A DNA stretch of 15,982 nucleotides, taken from positions 1-15,982 of the forward strand of contig JBBQYL010000114.1 of the NCBI GenBank assembly GCA_038208735.1. The letters are read 5' to 3'. Origin of the DNA: Scleromatobacter sp038208735 (lineage in GTDB: Bacteria; Pseudomonadota; Gammaproteobacteria; Burkholderiales; Burkholderiaceae_C). A program made the translations under genes and the position numbers. The notes under the pieces were generated by a model. It was not told the origin of the DNA and ran no database searches. It was given only the letters and a program-made list of their open reading frames with translations. Numbering within the stretch: position 1 is the stretch's first letter; each line of letters opens with the position of its first letter. Below are positions 1 through 7,965 of this stretch, one piece after another.

Positions 1-781
1 AATCAGCGCGCAGCCAGTCGTCCGCCGGCAGCACGGCTGCGCTGTGATGAGCGAGTCGATGCAGCAGGAGATGGTCGGGTTCGGCGAGCACGAGTTCGAG
101 GCAGTCGCCCGACGGCGTGGCTTCGCGCAGGTGCGCCATGAGCGAGCGGTGCGGTCCGGGCGTGTCGCGCAGCCTGTGCAACGATGCGCCGGCATCCGTG
201 GCACCCAGCGGACGGCCGTCGTGGAAACGCAGCCCCGGGCGGAGCCAGAGGCGCCAGCGGCGCCCGTCGTCGGCGCGCTCCCATTGATGCGCGAGTGCGG
301 GCACGATGCAGTCGCGCTGACGGTCGAACCCGGTCAGGCCGTCGCATAGCTGCATCACGAGATGCGCCTCCGTGCGGCGCGTCACGTGGATCGGATCGAG
401 CGCATGCAGGGGGCGATAGAACGGGATGCGCAGTCCGCCGCCGGCGGTCGGCCCGAGAAATGCCGGCAACGCCGATTGCAGCCGCGAGCGTGCGGCCGCG
501 GGCAGGCTCTCGAACGCCTCTTCCAGGCGGCCGTAGCCGATGAGTCCGCGCAGATGGGCCTCGCGCAGCGCGCCGGGCTCCTGGCGCAGCACCAGCACGG
601 ACAACCTTCCGCGCCCGCGCCCTGGCGTCCATTTCAACCAACCCTCGGACTGCATCCGTCCGAGAAGCAGGCGAGCGTTGCGCGGCGTGCAGCACAGTCG
701 ATCGGCCACGGCGCTGATCGACAGGCTGGACGCCGGCGGCAGGCCGTCTGCAAGACGGAGGTACTGATGCAGCAGTTTCAT
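1..781 (-). CDS. SgrR-family transcriptional regulator (C-terminus beyond the left edge)
   Basis: The minus strand is open from an ATG at 781 to the window edge and encodes about 260 residues. It starts MKLLHQYLRLADGLPP, with a winged-helix-like segment at residues 20-55 (ISAVADRLCCTPRNARLLL, then GWLKWTPGRGRGRL). From about residue 115 it enters a family-5 solute-binding-protein-like domain, visible as YRPLHALDP, then RRTEAHLVMQLCDGL and WRLWLRPGLRFHDGR. This order, an N-terminal DNA-binding domain plus a sugar/peptide-binding-like domain, is that of E. coli SgrR, which senses sugar-phosphate stress. The reading is inferred by recognising these motifs. It is divergent from an MFS exporter across 100 bases, as regulator and target would be. 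No good ribosome site precedes the ATG, so the start could lie slightly upstream. The rest of the binding domain is outside the window. Confidence 0.85.
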   Translation of the reverse strand, partial: MKLLHQYLRLADGLPPASSLSISAVADRLCCTPRNARLLLGRMQSEGWLKWTPGRGRGRLSVLVLRQEPGALREAHLRGLIGYGRLEEAFESLPAAARSRLQSALPAFLGPTAGGGLRIPFYRPLHALDPIHVTRRTEAHLVMQLCDGLTGFDRQRDCIVPALAHQWERADDGRRWRLWLRPGLRFHDGRPLGATDAGASLHRLRDTPGPHRSLMAHLREATPSGDCLELVLAEPDHLLLHRLAHHSAAVLPADDWLRAD

Positions 782-881
782 GGCGTCGCCGTAAAAGAGG
801 AAAGTCGGGTTGCATTTTGACCTTCTTGCCTTCCGTGTTTCGAAGCAAACTGCGGCGTCCCCATCCGATGCCGTGCCCTCC

Positions 882-2072
882 ATGTCCGACTACATCCTCT
901 GGCGCAACGTCGGGTTCCGCCGACTCATCGCGTCATCCGCCTGCTTCGCGCTCGGCGTCCAGATCTACCAGCTGGCCTTGCCGCTGGCGTTCTACGAGCT
1001 CACGCGATCCGCAGGGATCATGACGGGGCTGCGAGCGGTCGAACTCTTGCCCAACCTGTTGCTGGCGATGTTCATCGGCGTCTGGGTCGACCGTGTCGAT
1101 CGTGCGCGCTGGGCGCGCCGCGCGATGGCCGGCATGGTGGTGCTGATGGGCGCGCAGTCCCTGCTGCTCCCTCGCGCCGACAGCCTGGTCGTGCCGTTCT
1201 TCGCCGCCGCGTTCGCGCTCATGACGCTCAACTACGTCTATGGCATCTGCAGGATGGGGCTGGTCAAGGAGATGCTGCCGTCGGCGCTGTTGCTGCCCGC
1301 GACGGGACAGCTGTCGACCGTCACCCAGGTTGCCGCGATCGCGGGGCCGGCTCTTGCGGGCATGCTGGTTGCATGGCGCCCCGACGCCTGCCTGTGGGCA
1401 TCGATGGGTGCGTTGCTGTCTGCCGCGATGTTGTTGCGCGGGCTCGACCTGCCGTCCCGGCCGCTGTCGACCGGCGCATTCTGGCCAGCGTATCGCGAGG
1501 GATGGCGCGTGCTGCGCGCCAACCGGCCGCTGTGGCACGTCGCATGGATCATCGTGGCGACCAACGGCAGCGCCGGGGTGGTCGAGGTGCTGTTCCTGTT
1601 CCGCGCCCGGGACCAATTGCAGTTCTCGCCGGCCTTGCTCGGCGCGATGCTGGCGTTCGCGGCCGCGGGTGGGATCGCCGCGGGGATGCTGTCGGGAGCG
1701 ATGCGGCGCCGCGTCGGCCTGGGGCGGCTGCTCACGGCGGCGATGGCGTTCGAGGCCGCGAGCATCGCGGTGCTGGCGACGGGAGGCAGCGCGACGATGC
1801 TGGTTGCCGGCCTGGCGCTGAACAGCTTCGCGCAGGTGGCCGGCAACGTGTGCGTCTGGGGCTACCGCCAGGAGAGCACGGCGAGCGAGCACATCGGCCG
1901 CGTCTCGGGAGTGACCGGCTCGCTGTTCAAGCTGGGAATGCCGTTGGCGCTGGTGGTCTCGGGGCAACTTGCCGCGCAGCAATCGTTGACGGCGCTGCTT
2001 GCCGTTTGCGCCGGGGTTCATGTGCTCGCGGCGCTTGGCGTTCGCTGCTCGGCCATGTACTCGGTACGCTGA
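882..2072 (+). CDS. MFS transporter, probable exporter (EntS/MFS_3-like)
   Basis: It encodes a 396-residue, very hydrophobic protein of usual MFS length with about 12 predicted membrane helices. The ATG at 882 (MSDYILWRNVGFRRLI) is chosen because the short amphipathic N-terminus followed by the first helix matches related MFS proteins. The reading frame also stays open upstream to a TTG at 810, which would add 24 residues of low-quality sequence. The MFS loop between helices 2 and 3 appears as GVWVDRVDRARWARR, a variant of the GxxxDRxxRR signature. The gene sits divergently next to an SgrR-type regulator; in E. coli the sugar exporter SetA is also next to sgrR, so export of a sugar or other small molecule under SgrR-like control is a reasonable inference. 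The substrate is not visible. It converges on the LysR gene ending at 2276. Confidence 0.85.
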   Translation: MSDYILWRNVGFRRLIASSACFALGVQIYQLALPLAFYELTRSAGIMTGLRAVELLPNLLLAMFIGVWVDRVDRARWARRAMAGMVVLMGAQSLLLPRADSLVVPFFAAAFALMTLNYVYGICRMGLVKEMLPSALLLPATGQLSTVTQVAAIAGPALAGMLVAWRPDACLWASMGALLSAAMLLRGLDLPSRPLSTGAFWPAYREGWRVLRANRPLWHVAWIIVATNGSAGVVEVLFLFRARDQLQFSPALLGAMLAFAAAGGIAAGMLSGAMRRRVGLGRLLTAAMAFEAASIAVLATGGSATMLVAGLALNSFAQVAGNVCVWGYRQESTASEHIGRVSGVTGSLFKLGMPLALVVSGQLAAQQSLTALLAVCAGVHVLAALGVRCSAMYSVR

Positions 2073-2275
2073 GGCTGATCGAAGCTTTGCCCGCGCGAAC
2101 CGCCGAAGCGCGATACGTCGGGGGGTAGGCAGCTGCCGTGAGCGCCGCATCGAAGCGAACGTCCTCGCCTGGATGAAGAGGACGGAGACCTGACGGACAT
2201 GCTCAGCGAGCTGTGCGTGCTGTTGCCCACGGCTCAACGCGCACCGCAGCTGGCAGCAGCTTCAATCTCCTCGAC
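2073..2275. other. Convergent intergenic gap without a recognisable gene
   Basis: About 200 bases lie between the MFS stop and the LysR stop, both genes reading inwards. I see a 10-bp palindrome GGCAGCTGCC at 2128-2137 but no hairpin followed by a T-run that would make a convincing terminator. Short reading frames here show no recognisable motif. Confidence 0.5.
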
Positions 2276-3178
2276 TCATGCCGGCGGCCCCGCCAGCGCC
2301 TGCTGCATGAAATCGATGAAGGCCCGCAGCTTTCGGGGCACGTGGGCGCGGCTCGGGTGATAGAGATGGAACCCGGGAAACGTCGGCCACCAGGCCTTGA
2401 GCAGCGGAACGAGGCGGCCTGCAGCAAGGTCGTCCTGCACTTGGGACTCGAACGCCAGGCCGATGCCGGCGCCTGAGCGAATGGCGCTCAGCAGCGTGTC
2501 CCCGTCGCGCGCGATCAGCGCGCCGCCGACCTGCACATCGACTCGACGACCCCGGTTCGTGTACTCCCATCGGTACAGCGCTGCGCCCAGCCGGACGTTG
2601 AGGCAACGGTGCTGCATGAGATCCGCGGGAACGCGTGGAGCGACGCGGCCCGCAAGATAGCGCGGCGCCGCGACCGTCACCATGCGCTGGTGTCCGCCCA
2701 GCGGCGTCGCCACCACGTCCTGCGCCAGGTTCTCGCCGAGCCGGATACCCGCATCGAAGCCGCCGGCAACCAGATCGACCAGTGCGTTGTCACAGTCGAG
2801 CTCCAGGGTGATCGCCGGAAACGCTTCGAGAAATCCGGTGAGGTGCGGCAGCACGACAAGGTCTGCCGCGGTGCGCGAAAGCGTCACTCGCAGCAGGCCG
2901 GACGGTTGATCGCGCAATTCCTCGAGTCCGGCGACCGCCTTGCCCAGCGTGGCCAGGCCGTTGCGTGCATCGAGCAGGAAGCGCTGTCCGATCTCGGTGA
3001 CGCCCACGCGCCGGGTCGAACGATCCAGGAGCCGTACGCCGAGGCGGGCCTCGAGCGTTCGCAGGTTCTGCGACAAGGCCGACGGTGACACGCCCAGCTC
3101 GTCCGCGGCCCTTGTGAAGCTCGCATGGTGGGCGACGCGTTCGAAGCTGGCGATGAGAGGAAGCAGTTCGGGAGACAT
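2276..3178 (-). CDS. LysR-family transcriptional regulator (divergent from SDR)
   Basis: It encodes 300 residues, the standard LysR length. The N-terminal winged helix-turn-helix (residues about 2-60) reads FTRAADELGVSPSALSQNLR, then LEARLGVRLLDRSTRRVGVTEIG, typical of the family. The effector-binding domain follows from about residue 90 (GLLRVTLSRTAADLVVLPHL, later DAGIRLGE and YHPSRAHVPRKLRAFIDFM). The ATG at 3178 is chosen over one at 3211 because family members begin a few residues before the helix-turn-helix. The longer version would also place a 15-bp dyad (3189-3203) inside the coding sequence. The gene is divergent from an SDR oxidoreductase starting at 3307, its probable target. LysR regulators of this subgroup usually activate the divergent gene and repress themselves. 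The effector is unknown. Confidence 0.92.
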   Translation of the reverse strand: MSPELLPLIASFERVAHHASFTRAADELGVSPSALSQNLRTLEARLGVRLLDRSTRRVGVTEIGQRFLLDARNGLATLGKAVAGLEELRDQPSGLLRVTLSRTAADLVVLPHLTGFLEAFPAITLELDCDNALVDLVAGGFDAGIRLGENLAQDVVATPLGGHQRMVTVAAPRYLAGRVAPRVPADLMQHRCLNVRLGAALYRWEYTNRGRRVDVQVGGALIARDGDTLLSAIRSGAGIGLAFESQVQDDLAAGRLVPLLKAWWPTFPGFHLYHPSRAHVPRKLRAFIDFMQQALAGPPA

Positions 3179-3188
3179 GCAGGGATTA

Positions 3189-3203
3189 TGAAGGCAGCCT
3201 TCA
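3189..3203. promoter_or_regulatory. Perfect 15-bp dyad, likely LysR operator
   Basis: The sequence TGAAGGCAGCCTTCA is a perfect palindrome around a central A, of the T-N13-A form. It starts 10 bases upstream of the LysR start codon and lies in the divergent region in front of the SDR gene. Its position suits autorepression plus activation of the SDR gene. Binding is inferred. Confidence 0.6.
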
Positions 3204-3294
3204 CAAAGCATCCCGGGTTTGGGGCTATTTCGAATGTCGACCAGGCCCTATCGTGCGGCTTCGGACGGCGAGGCCGTCTTCCTCTCAACGCATC

Positions 3295-3299
3295 AGGAG
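3295..3299 (+). promoter_or_regulatory. Ribosome binding site AGGAG for the SDR gene
   Basis: AGGAG lies 7 bases before the ATG at 3307 and decides between that start and an in-frame upstream codon at 3253. Confidence 0.75.
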
Positions 3300-3306
3300 C
3301 ATTCAA

Positions 3307-4047
3307 ATGAAAACACTCGACGGGATGGTCGCCATCGTCACGGGCTCGTCCAAAGGCATCGGCGCGGGCATTGCAATGCGCCTGGCCGCGGACGGCGCCA
3401 AGGTCGTCGTCAACTACTCGCGCAATGCGGCCGACGCCGACGCAGTAGTGCAGCGCATCGTCGCCGCAGGCGGCACCGCCGTGGCCATCCGCGCCAACAT
3501 CGCCAAGCCGGACGAGATCGCGGGTCTGGTCGGCGCGGCGATGGACAACTTCGGAAGGCTCGACATCCTCGTCAACAACGCCGGCGTCTACAAGGTCGAC
3601 ACGCTGGACACCCTCGATGCGACGAGCTTCGCCGAGCACTTCGACCTCAACGTGCGCGGCCTGTTGCTGACGACGCAGGCGGCGGCGCGCGTGATGGCGT
3701 CGGGCGGTGTCATCGTCAACATCAGCTCCGGGCTGGCCAAGAGCCCGTACCCGATGGTGCACGTCTACTGCGCCACGAAGGGCGCGGTCGACACGCTGAC
3801 CCGCTCGCTGGCGATGGAACTCGGCCCGCGGCAGATCCGTGTCGTCGGCATCGCGCCCGGGTTCGTCGCGACCGAGGGCAACGCCGATTCGGCCAAGGGC
3901 ATGCACGACTTTCTCGTCGGCAAGACGCCGCTGGGCCGGGTCGGCCAACCCGCGGACATCGCCGCTGCCGTCGCCTGGGCGGTGTCGGCGGACGGGCACT
4001 GGGTGACGGGAACGACGATCGACGTCGCCGGTGGCATGGTGTTCTGA
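3307..4047 (+). CDS. SDR-family NAD(P)-dependent oxidoreductase
   Basis: It encodes a 246-residue classical short-chain dehydrogenase/reductase. The cofactor motif TGSSKGIG is at residues 12-19, NNAG at 90-93, the structural Asn at 115 (LNV), the catalytic Ser at about 141 (NISSG) and Tyr154/Lys158 in YCATK. It ends with TIDVAGGMVF, typical of the FabG-like branch. Family members reduce carbonyls or oxidise alcohols in the cytoplasm with NAD(P)H; the substrate cannot be told. The start is set by an AGGAG ribosome site at 3295-3299, 7 bases before the ATG. Serine-lysine after TGS and the absence of an acidic residue at the end of the second strand (VVVNYSRN) would favour NADP, a weak inference. 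It is divergent from a LysR regulator and converges with the second LysR gene 48 bases downstream. Confidence 0.93.
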   Translation: MKTLDGMVAIVTGSSKGIGAGIAMRLAADGAKVVVNYSRNAADADAVVQRIVAAGGTAVAIRANIAKPDEIAGLVGAAMDNFGRLDILVNNAGVYKVDTLDTLDATSFAEHFDLNVRGLLLTTQAAARVMASGGVIVNISSGLAKSPYPMVHVYCATKGAVDTLTRSLAMELGPRQIRVVGIAPGFVATEGNADSAKGMHDFLVGKTPLGRVGQPADIAAAVAWAVSADGHWVTGTTIDVAGGMVF

Positions 4048-4095
4048 CGTTGGCTTGAATGCGGGCCGATCCGACTCGACGGCTCGCAGGTCAGC

Positions 4096-5019
4096 TCATT
4101 CGACCTTCAACTGCGCGGCCAGGAAGTCCACAAGCGCCCGCACCTTCGGCGACGTATGCCGCGACGCCGGCCAGAAGATCCGGAACGTCGTCTCGCGCAA
4201 CTCGGTGAACGCCGGCAGCACCACCTCGAGCCTCCCCGCCGCCAGCGCATCGCGCACCGAGAACTCGGGCAGGCACGCGATGCCCAGCCCGTGCTCCGCG
4301 AAACACGTCCGCCCCTCCAGGTTGTTGGAGACCATCGACACCGGCAGGTCGACCTCGCCCTCGACCTCGCCCCACGCCAGTGGCCAGCGCTCGAGCTTGC
4401 CGGTGCCGTTGAACTGGTGATGCAGGCAGCTGTGTCCGGTCAGGTCGGCGGGACGCTCGGGCCGGCCCCGCAGCGCCAGGTAGGCCGGCGACGCCACCAG
4501 CAGCAGGGGCCAGCTTCCGAGGGCGCGGGCGCTGAGCGTGGAATCGTCGGGATCGCCGGTTCTCAGCACCGCGTCGAACCCTTCTTCGACGATGTTGACC
4601 ATGCGGTCGCTCAGATCGAGGTGGAGGTCGATGGCGGGATGCGTCCGCATGAACCCGGCGAGCAGCGGCAGGAATAGCGAGCCGACCATCGGCAGGCTCA
4701 CCTTGAGCCGGCCCCGCGGTGCGCCGGAGGCGCGTGAGAGCTCGTGTTCGGCACCCTGGACTTCGTCCAGCACGCGCCGGCAGCGCGCCAGGAACATGGC
4801 GCCCTCGGCGGTGAGCGTCACGCTGCGGGTGCTCCGATGTAGCAGGCGCACCTTCAGCCGCTCCTCGAGACGGGCCATCCGCTTGGCGATGGCCGACGCC
4901 GACACGCCGGTCAGCCTCGCCGTCTCCGCGAAGCTGCGCGTCTCCGCCACCTGCACGAACACGGCGAAATCGTCGAGGCTGTCGAGCAACAAGGGCTTCA
5001 CTGCAGACATTGGCGTCAT
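4096..5019 (-). CDS. LysR-family transcriptional regulator (divergent from MFS-SDR)
   Basis: It encodes 307 residues with the LysR N-terminal helix-turn-helix at about residues 15-75 (FAETARLTGVSASAIAKRMA, LEERLKVRLLHRSTRSVTLT). The effector domain begins near residue 100 (GRLKVSLPMVGSLFLPLLAG; later GFDAVLRTGDPDDSTL and SPKVRALVDFL). It is clearly distinct from the other LysR protein in this window. Either ATG 5019 (MTPMSAVK) or ATG 5010 could be the start; neither has a strong ribosome site. The gene is divergent from an MFS transporter starting at 5102, with an 82-base shared control region, so the MFS-SDR pair is the likely regulon. Effector unknown. Confidence 0.92.
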   Translation of the reverse strand: MTPMSAVKPLLLDSLDDFAVFVQVAETRSFAETARLTGVSASAIAKRMARLEERLKVRLLHRSTRSVTLTAEGAMFLARCRRVLDEVQGAEHELSRASGAPRGRLKVSLPMVGSLFLPLLAGFMRTHPAIDLHLDLSDRMVNIVEEGFDAVLRTGDPDDSTLSARALGSWPLLLVASPAYLALRGRPERPADLTGHSCLHHQFNGTGKLERWPLAWGEVEGEVDLPVSMVSNNLEGRTCFAEHGLGIACLPEFSVRDALAAGRLEVVLPAFTELRETTFRIFWPASRHTSPKVRALVDFLAAQLKVE

Positions 5020-5025
5020 GAGAGA

Positions 5026-5040
5026 TGGGAAATGTACCCA
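5026..5040. promoter_or_regulatory. 15-bp interrupted dyad, candidate LysR operator
   Basis: TGGGAAATGTACCCA has 4-bp inverted arms (TGGG/CCCA) around 7 bases and, like the 3189-3203 dyad, is of the T-N13-A form. It begins 7 bases upstream of the LysR start at 5019 and lies between that gene and the divergent MFS gene. The arms are short, so this is a modest call. Confidence 0.4.
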
Positions 5041-5101
5041 CCTTTATCCGGAGTGAAAGCTTGCCTATCGTCAAGTCCTTCGCTTTCGACAGGCAACACC
5101 C

Positions 5102-6283
5102 ATGCGTGACATCCCCCGTTTTCCCTGGATCGGCCTGCTGGCATTGGCCGCGGCAGGCTTCGTCGCCATCCTGAGCGAGGCCCTGCCGGCGGGCCTGCTG
5201 CCGGCCATCGCCGCCGACCTGGGCATCTCCGTGGGGGCCGCCGGACAACTGGTGACGCTATACGCCCTGGGCTCGGTGCTGGCCGCCATTCCGCTGGTCA
5301 AGGCCACCCAGGCCTGGCGCCGACGGCCGCTGCTGCTGATGGCCATCGGCGGCTTCTGCGCGGTCAACGTGGTCACCGCCCTGTCGACGTCCTTCGCGTT
5401 GACGCTGGTCGCGCGATTCGGTGCGGGCGTGTTCTCGGGCTTGTTGTGGGCGCTGCTGGCCGGGCATGCCAGCCGGATGGTGTCGCCGGCGATGCAGGGC
5501 CGCGCCATCGCGGTGGCCATGGTGGGAACGCCCCTGGCGTTGTCGCTGGGCATCCCGGCAGGAACGCTGCTGGGTGGGCTGGTGGGATGGCGCTGGTCCT
5601 TCGGCGCGATGTCGCTGCTGGCCGCCGCCTTGTGCGCCTGGGTGCGGCTGGGCGTGCCCGACTTTCCGGGCAAGCCGGGCGCCGCCGCGCACGGCGTGCG
5701 CCAGGTGCTTCGCCTGCCGGGATTGCGTCCCGTGCTGTCGCTCACGCTGCTGTACGTTCTCGCGCACAACCTGCTCTACACCTACATCGCCCCGTGGCTG
5801 GCCTTCCTGCAATCGGGCGGGCGTGTCGATGTCGTGCTGCTCGTGTTCGGCGTGGCGGCGCTGGGCGGCATCTGGCTCACCGGGATGCTTGTCGACCGGT
5901 GGCTGGCGGTGCTCGTGCGCGCGAGCATCGCCGCGTTCGCCGCCGCGGCCCTGGTGGCCGGCCTGCTGGGGCACTCGGCCGCCGTGCTGGTGGCGTGCAT
6001 CGCGTTGTGGGGCCTGGCCTTCGGAGGCACGGCCACGCTGTTCCAGACCGCCTCGGCGCGCGCCGCCGGCGACGCCGCCGATCTCGCGCAGTCGATGCTC
6101 GTCACGGTGTGGAACGCGGGCATGGCGGGCGGCGGCCTTCTCGGCGCGGCGTTGCTGCCTTCGTTCGGGGCCGGGTCGCTGCCCTGGGCCGCGCTCGCAT
6201 TGCTGGCAACCGCGTGGCTGGCGACCCTCGGCTTGGACTGCGCCTCAAGACCGGCCGCCCCCAGGCTGCCGCAAACCAATTGA
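5102..6283 (+). CDS. MFS transporter, DHA1-type (AraJ/PbuE-like)
   Basis: It encodes 393 residues with about 12 hydrophobic helices. The N-terminal half carries the DHA1-like run FVAILSEALPAGLLPAIAAD (residues 20-39) and then GAAGQLVTLYALGSVLAAIP, features of the AraJ/YdeA/PbuE drug and metabolite exporters. The later motif GTPLALSLGIPAGTLLGG corresponds to the antiporter-type motif of helix 5. Export by proton antiport across the inner membrane is the family's usual role; the substrate is unknown. The gene is divergent from a LysR regulator and its stop is 22 bases before the next SDR gene, indicating a two-gene operon. The ATG at 5102 has only a weak upstream purine stretch (CAGG). Confidence 0.9.
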   Translation: MRDIPRFPWIGLLALAAAGFVAILSEALPAGLLPAIAADLGISVGAAGQLVTLYALGSVLAAIPLVKATQAWRRRPLLLMAIGGFCAVNVVTALSTSFALTLVARFGAGVFSGLLWALLAGHASRMVSPAMQGRAIAVAMVGTPLALSLGIPAGTLLGGLVGWRWSFGAMSLLAAALCAWVRLGVPDFPGKPGAAAHGVRQVLRLPGLRPVLSLTLLYVLAHNLLYTYIAPWLAFLQSGGRVDVVLLVFGVAALGGIWLTGMLVDRWLAVLVRASIAAFAAAALVAGLLGHSAAVLVACIALWGLAFGGTATLFQTASARAAGDAADLAQSMLVTVWNAGMAGGGLLGAALLPSFGAGSLPWAALALLATAWLATLGLDCASRPAAPRLPQTN

Positions 6284-6305
6284 ACTTCAACCCAAGGAAA
6301 GTCCC

Positions 6306-7100
6306 ATGAAAATCGACCTGAACGGCAAGCTCGCCATCGTCAGCGGATCCACCGCCGGCATCGGCCTGGCCATCGCTCGCGGGCTCGCCGCCGTCGGCGC
6401 GCATGTCGTCGTCACCGGCCGCACCGACGCGCGCGTCCAGCACGCCATCGAAGACATCCGCGCCACGGTGCCCGGTGCCGAGCTGGAGGGCGTGGCCGCG
6501 GACCTGTCCACGGCCGCAGGCGCCCGGGCGCTCGCGGAACGCGTGGCGCGCGCCGACATCCTCGTCAACAACCTCGGCACGGCTGTCCCCAAGCCGTTCG
6601 GCGAACTCACCGACGACGACTGGACGAACCTGTTCAACTTCAACGTGATGAGTGGTGTGCGGCTGACTCGCCGGTACCTGCCGGGCATGGTCGAACGCGG
6701 CTGGGGCCGCGTGGTCTTCATCAGCAGCGAATCGGGCCTGCACATCCCGAAGGACATGATCGACTACGGCATGACGAAGACGGCGCAGCTCGCGATCTCC
6801 CGCGGCCTGGCCGAATCCGTCGCCGGCAGCGGCGTGACGGTCAATTCGGTGCTGCCGGGGCCCACCAGCTCGGAGATCTTCGCGAACTGGCTCGAGCCGG
6901 TGGCGCGCGAGCAGGGCAAGACGCTGGAGCAGGTGCAGAAGGACTTCATCGACACGATGCGTCCCAGCTCGCTGCTCGGCCGCTTCGCGACCACCGAGGA
7001 GGTGGCCAACATGGTCGTCTACGTCTGCTCGACGCAGGCGTCGGCGACGACCGGGGCGGCGTTGCGGGTCGACGGGGGGATCGTGCGGTCGCTCGGTTGA
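6306..7100 (+). CDS. SDR-family oxidoreductase
   Basis: It encodes 264 residues of the classical SDR fold. The cofactor loop is SGSTAGIG at residues 13-20, NNLG (Leu in place of the usual Ala) at 88-91, the Asn-containing NFNV at 111-114, Ser141 in FISSESG, and Tyr154/Lys158 in YGMTK. The C-terminus has GAALRVDGGIVRS, the usual end of FabG-like enzymes. The GRT after the second strand (residues 38-40) suggests NADP preference, as inference. The start is fixed by AAGGA at 6294-6298, 7 bases before the ATG. It follows the MFS gene by 22 bases and is probably co-transcribed under the upstream LysR regulator. An oxidoreductase coupled to an exporter suggests modification and export of one reactive or toxic small molecule, which is inference. 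Confidence 0.93.
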   Translation: MKIDLNGKLAIVSGSTAGIGLAIARGLAAVGAHVVVTGRTDARVQHAIEDIRATVPGAELEGVAADLSTAAGARALAERVARADILVNNLGTAVPKPFGELTDDDWTNLFNFNVMSGVRLTRRYLPGMVERGWGRVVFISSESGLHIPKDMIDYGMTKTAQLAISRGLAESVAGSGVTVNSVLPGPTSSEIFANWLEPVAREQGKTLEQVQKDFIDTMRPSSLLGRFATTEEVANMVVYVCSTQASATTGAALRVDGGIVRSLG

Positions 7101-7185
7101 AGACGGGTTGCGCTCTGCGGCCTCATGCCGGTATCGGCAGGCACACCATCGAGCGCTTGCCGCGGCGATGGTAGCCTCTCGGCCC

Positions 7186-7623
7186 ATGCAGAGCCGCAAC
7201 CCCTACGAACCACCGCAGGCGCCGGTCGTCGCGATCGATCAGTCGGTCGACATCGACATGACGCCGATGCAGCGTCCGTCGACCATCCATATGGCGTTCT
7301 GGTTGCTCATCGTCTCCGCCGCTCTCGAACTTCTGGCCGGCTACATTCCCGGCCTGGAGACCTCCGCGTTCTTGGTCGCGTTCACGCTGGCCTACCTGAC
7401 CGGCTTCGCGTTCCTCTTTCGGGCGGGGAAGAACTGGGCGCGCATCGTGTACCTCGTCTTCCTCGCGCTCGGCGTGCTGGTCCTCGTCACGCACATCGAG
7501 ATCCTGTTGCGACAAGGCCGGCTTCCCTTGGCCTTCATGTGCGTCAACACCGCTTTGCAAGGCTATGCCGCGTGGTTGACGTTTCGACCGCCGGGGAGTG
7601 CTTGGTTCCGACGGCGCCCGTAG
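7186..7623 (+). CDS. Small four-helix membrane protein with NPYEPP N-terminus
   Basis: It encodes a 145-residue hypothetical membrane protein. The N-terminus MQSRNPYEPPQAPV carries the NPY-x-PP-x-x-x-V pattern often seen just before the first helix of small uncharacterised bacterial membrane proteins. Four hydrophobic segments follow at about residues 36-55, 60-79, 85-105 and 113-133, with a basic C-terminus (FRRRP). The start at 7186 is preferred over an upstream in-frame codon at 7108 because the NPYEPP motif normally lies at the extreme N-terminus. A TGGTAGCCT sequence at about 7169-7177 resembles an extended -10 element and would give a very short leader. It is 85 bases after the SDR stop and may be a separate unit. 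I cannot assign a function. Confidence 0.75.
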   Translation: MQSRNPYEPPQAPVVAIDQSVDIDMTPMQRPSTIHMAFWLLIVSAALELLAGYIPGLETSAFLVAFTLAYLTGFAFLFRAGKNWARIVYLVFLALGVLVLVTHIEILLRQGRLPLAFMCVNTALQGYAAWLTFRPPGSAWFRRRP

Positions 7624-7965
7624 GCAAGCGCCCGGCGTTGCGCTATCGGCGCTGCGTGGCCGCCAGCCACTCGGCGCGCTGCTCCGGCGACGACTCCGCC
7701 ATCAGCGCACAGGTACGCCGCGTGAGGCTTGGTGACGGCGCGCCTGGACATTCCCGCGGTGACCCTGACTCGGTTGTGGAGGGCTCGGCCCTCCGATGAC
7801 TGGCGTGGCCCGTACCGGGCTCAAGCGGCGGCGAGTCTCGCACGGGCGCCGAAGAGTACAGTCCGCCCCAGGGACCAAAGTCGATGACGCCCCCAGATCG
7901 CCACTCGGACCAGGTCCGACGCATGCGACAAGCGTCGCTCACATCCCACCGGAGGCCACAGGCGC
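7624..7965. other. 342-base gap with two GC hairpins and a possible gene remnant
   Basis: No intact gene is convincing here. A perfect hairpin GGAGGGC-TCG-GCCCTCC lies at 7778-7794, and a smaller one (GCCCG/CGGGC) lies just after it near 7807-7818. Neither is followed by a T-run. On the minus strand the end of an open frame stopping at 7643 reads CALMAESSPEQRAEWLAATQ, with almost every third codon position G or C, which looks like the tail of a protein. The sequence upstream of it in that frame loses this bias, so at most a short C-terminal remnant survives. Confidence 0.45.
7778..7794. terminator. GC-rich perfect hairpin, possible terminator
   Basis: Seven-base perfect arms (GGAGGGC / GCCCTCC) surround a TCG loop, 155 bases downstream of the small membrane-protein gene. 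There is no U-tract, so intrinsic termination is uncertain. Confidence 0.3.

Noticed and set aside
3..848. Long minus-strand open frame of 281 codons at the left end
   Set aside because: It is extremely Arg/Ala/Pro-rich and lies in another frame of the same strand as the SgrR-type gene, whose conserved motifs are unmistakable.
933..2237. 434-codon minus-strand open frame opposite the first MFS gene
   Set aside because: Composition (Arg, Gln, His-rich, no motifs) is typical of the antisense of a GC-rich membrane-protein gene.
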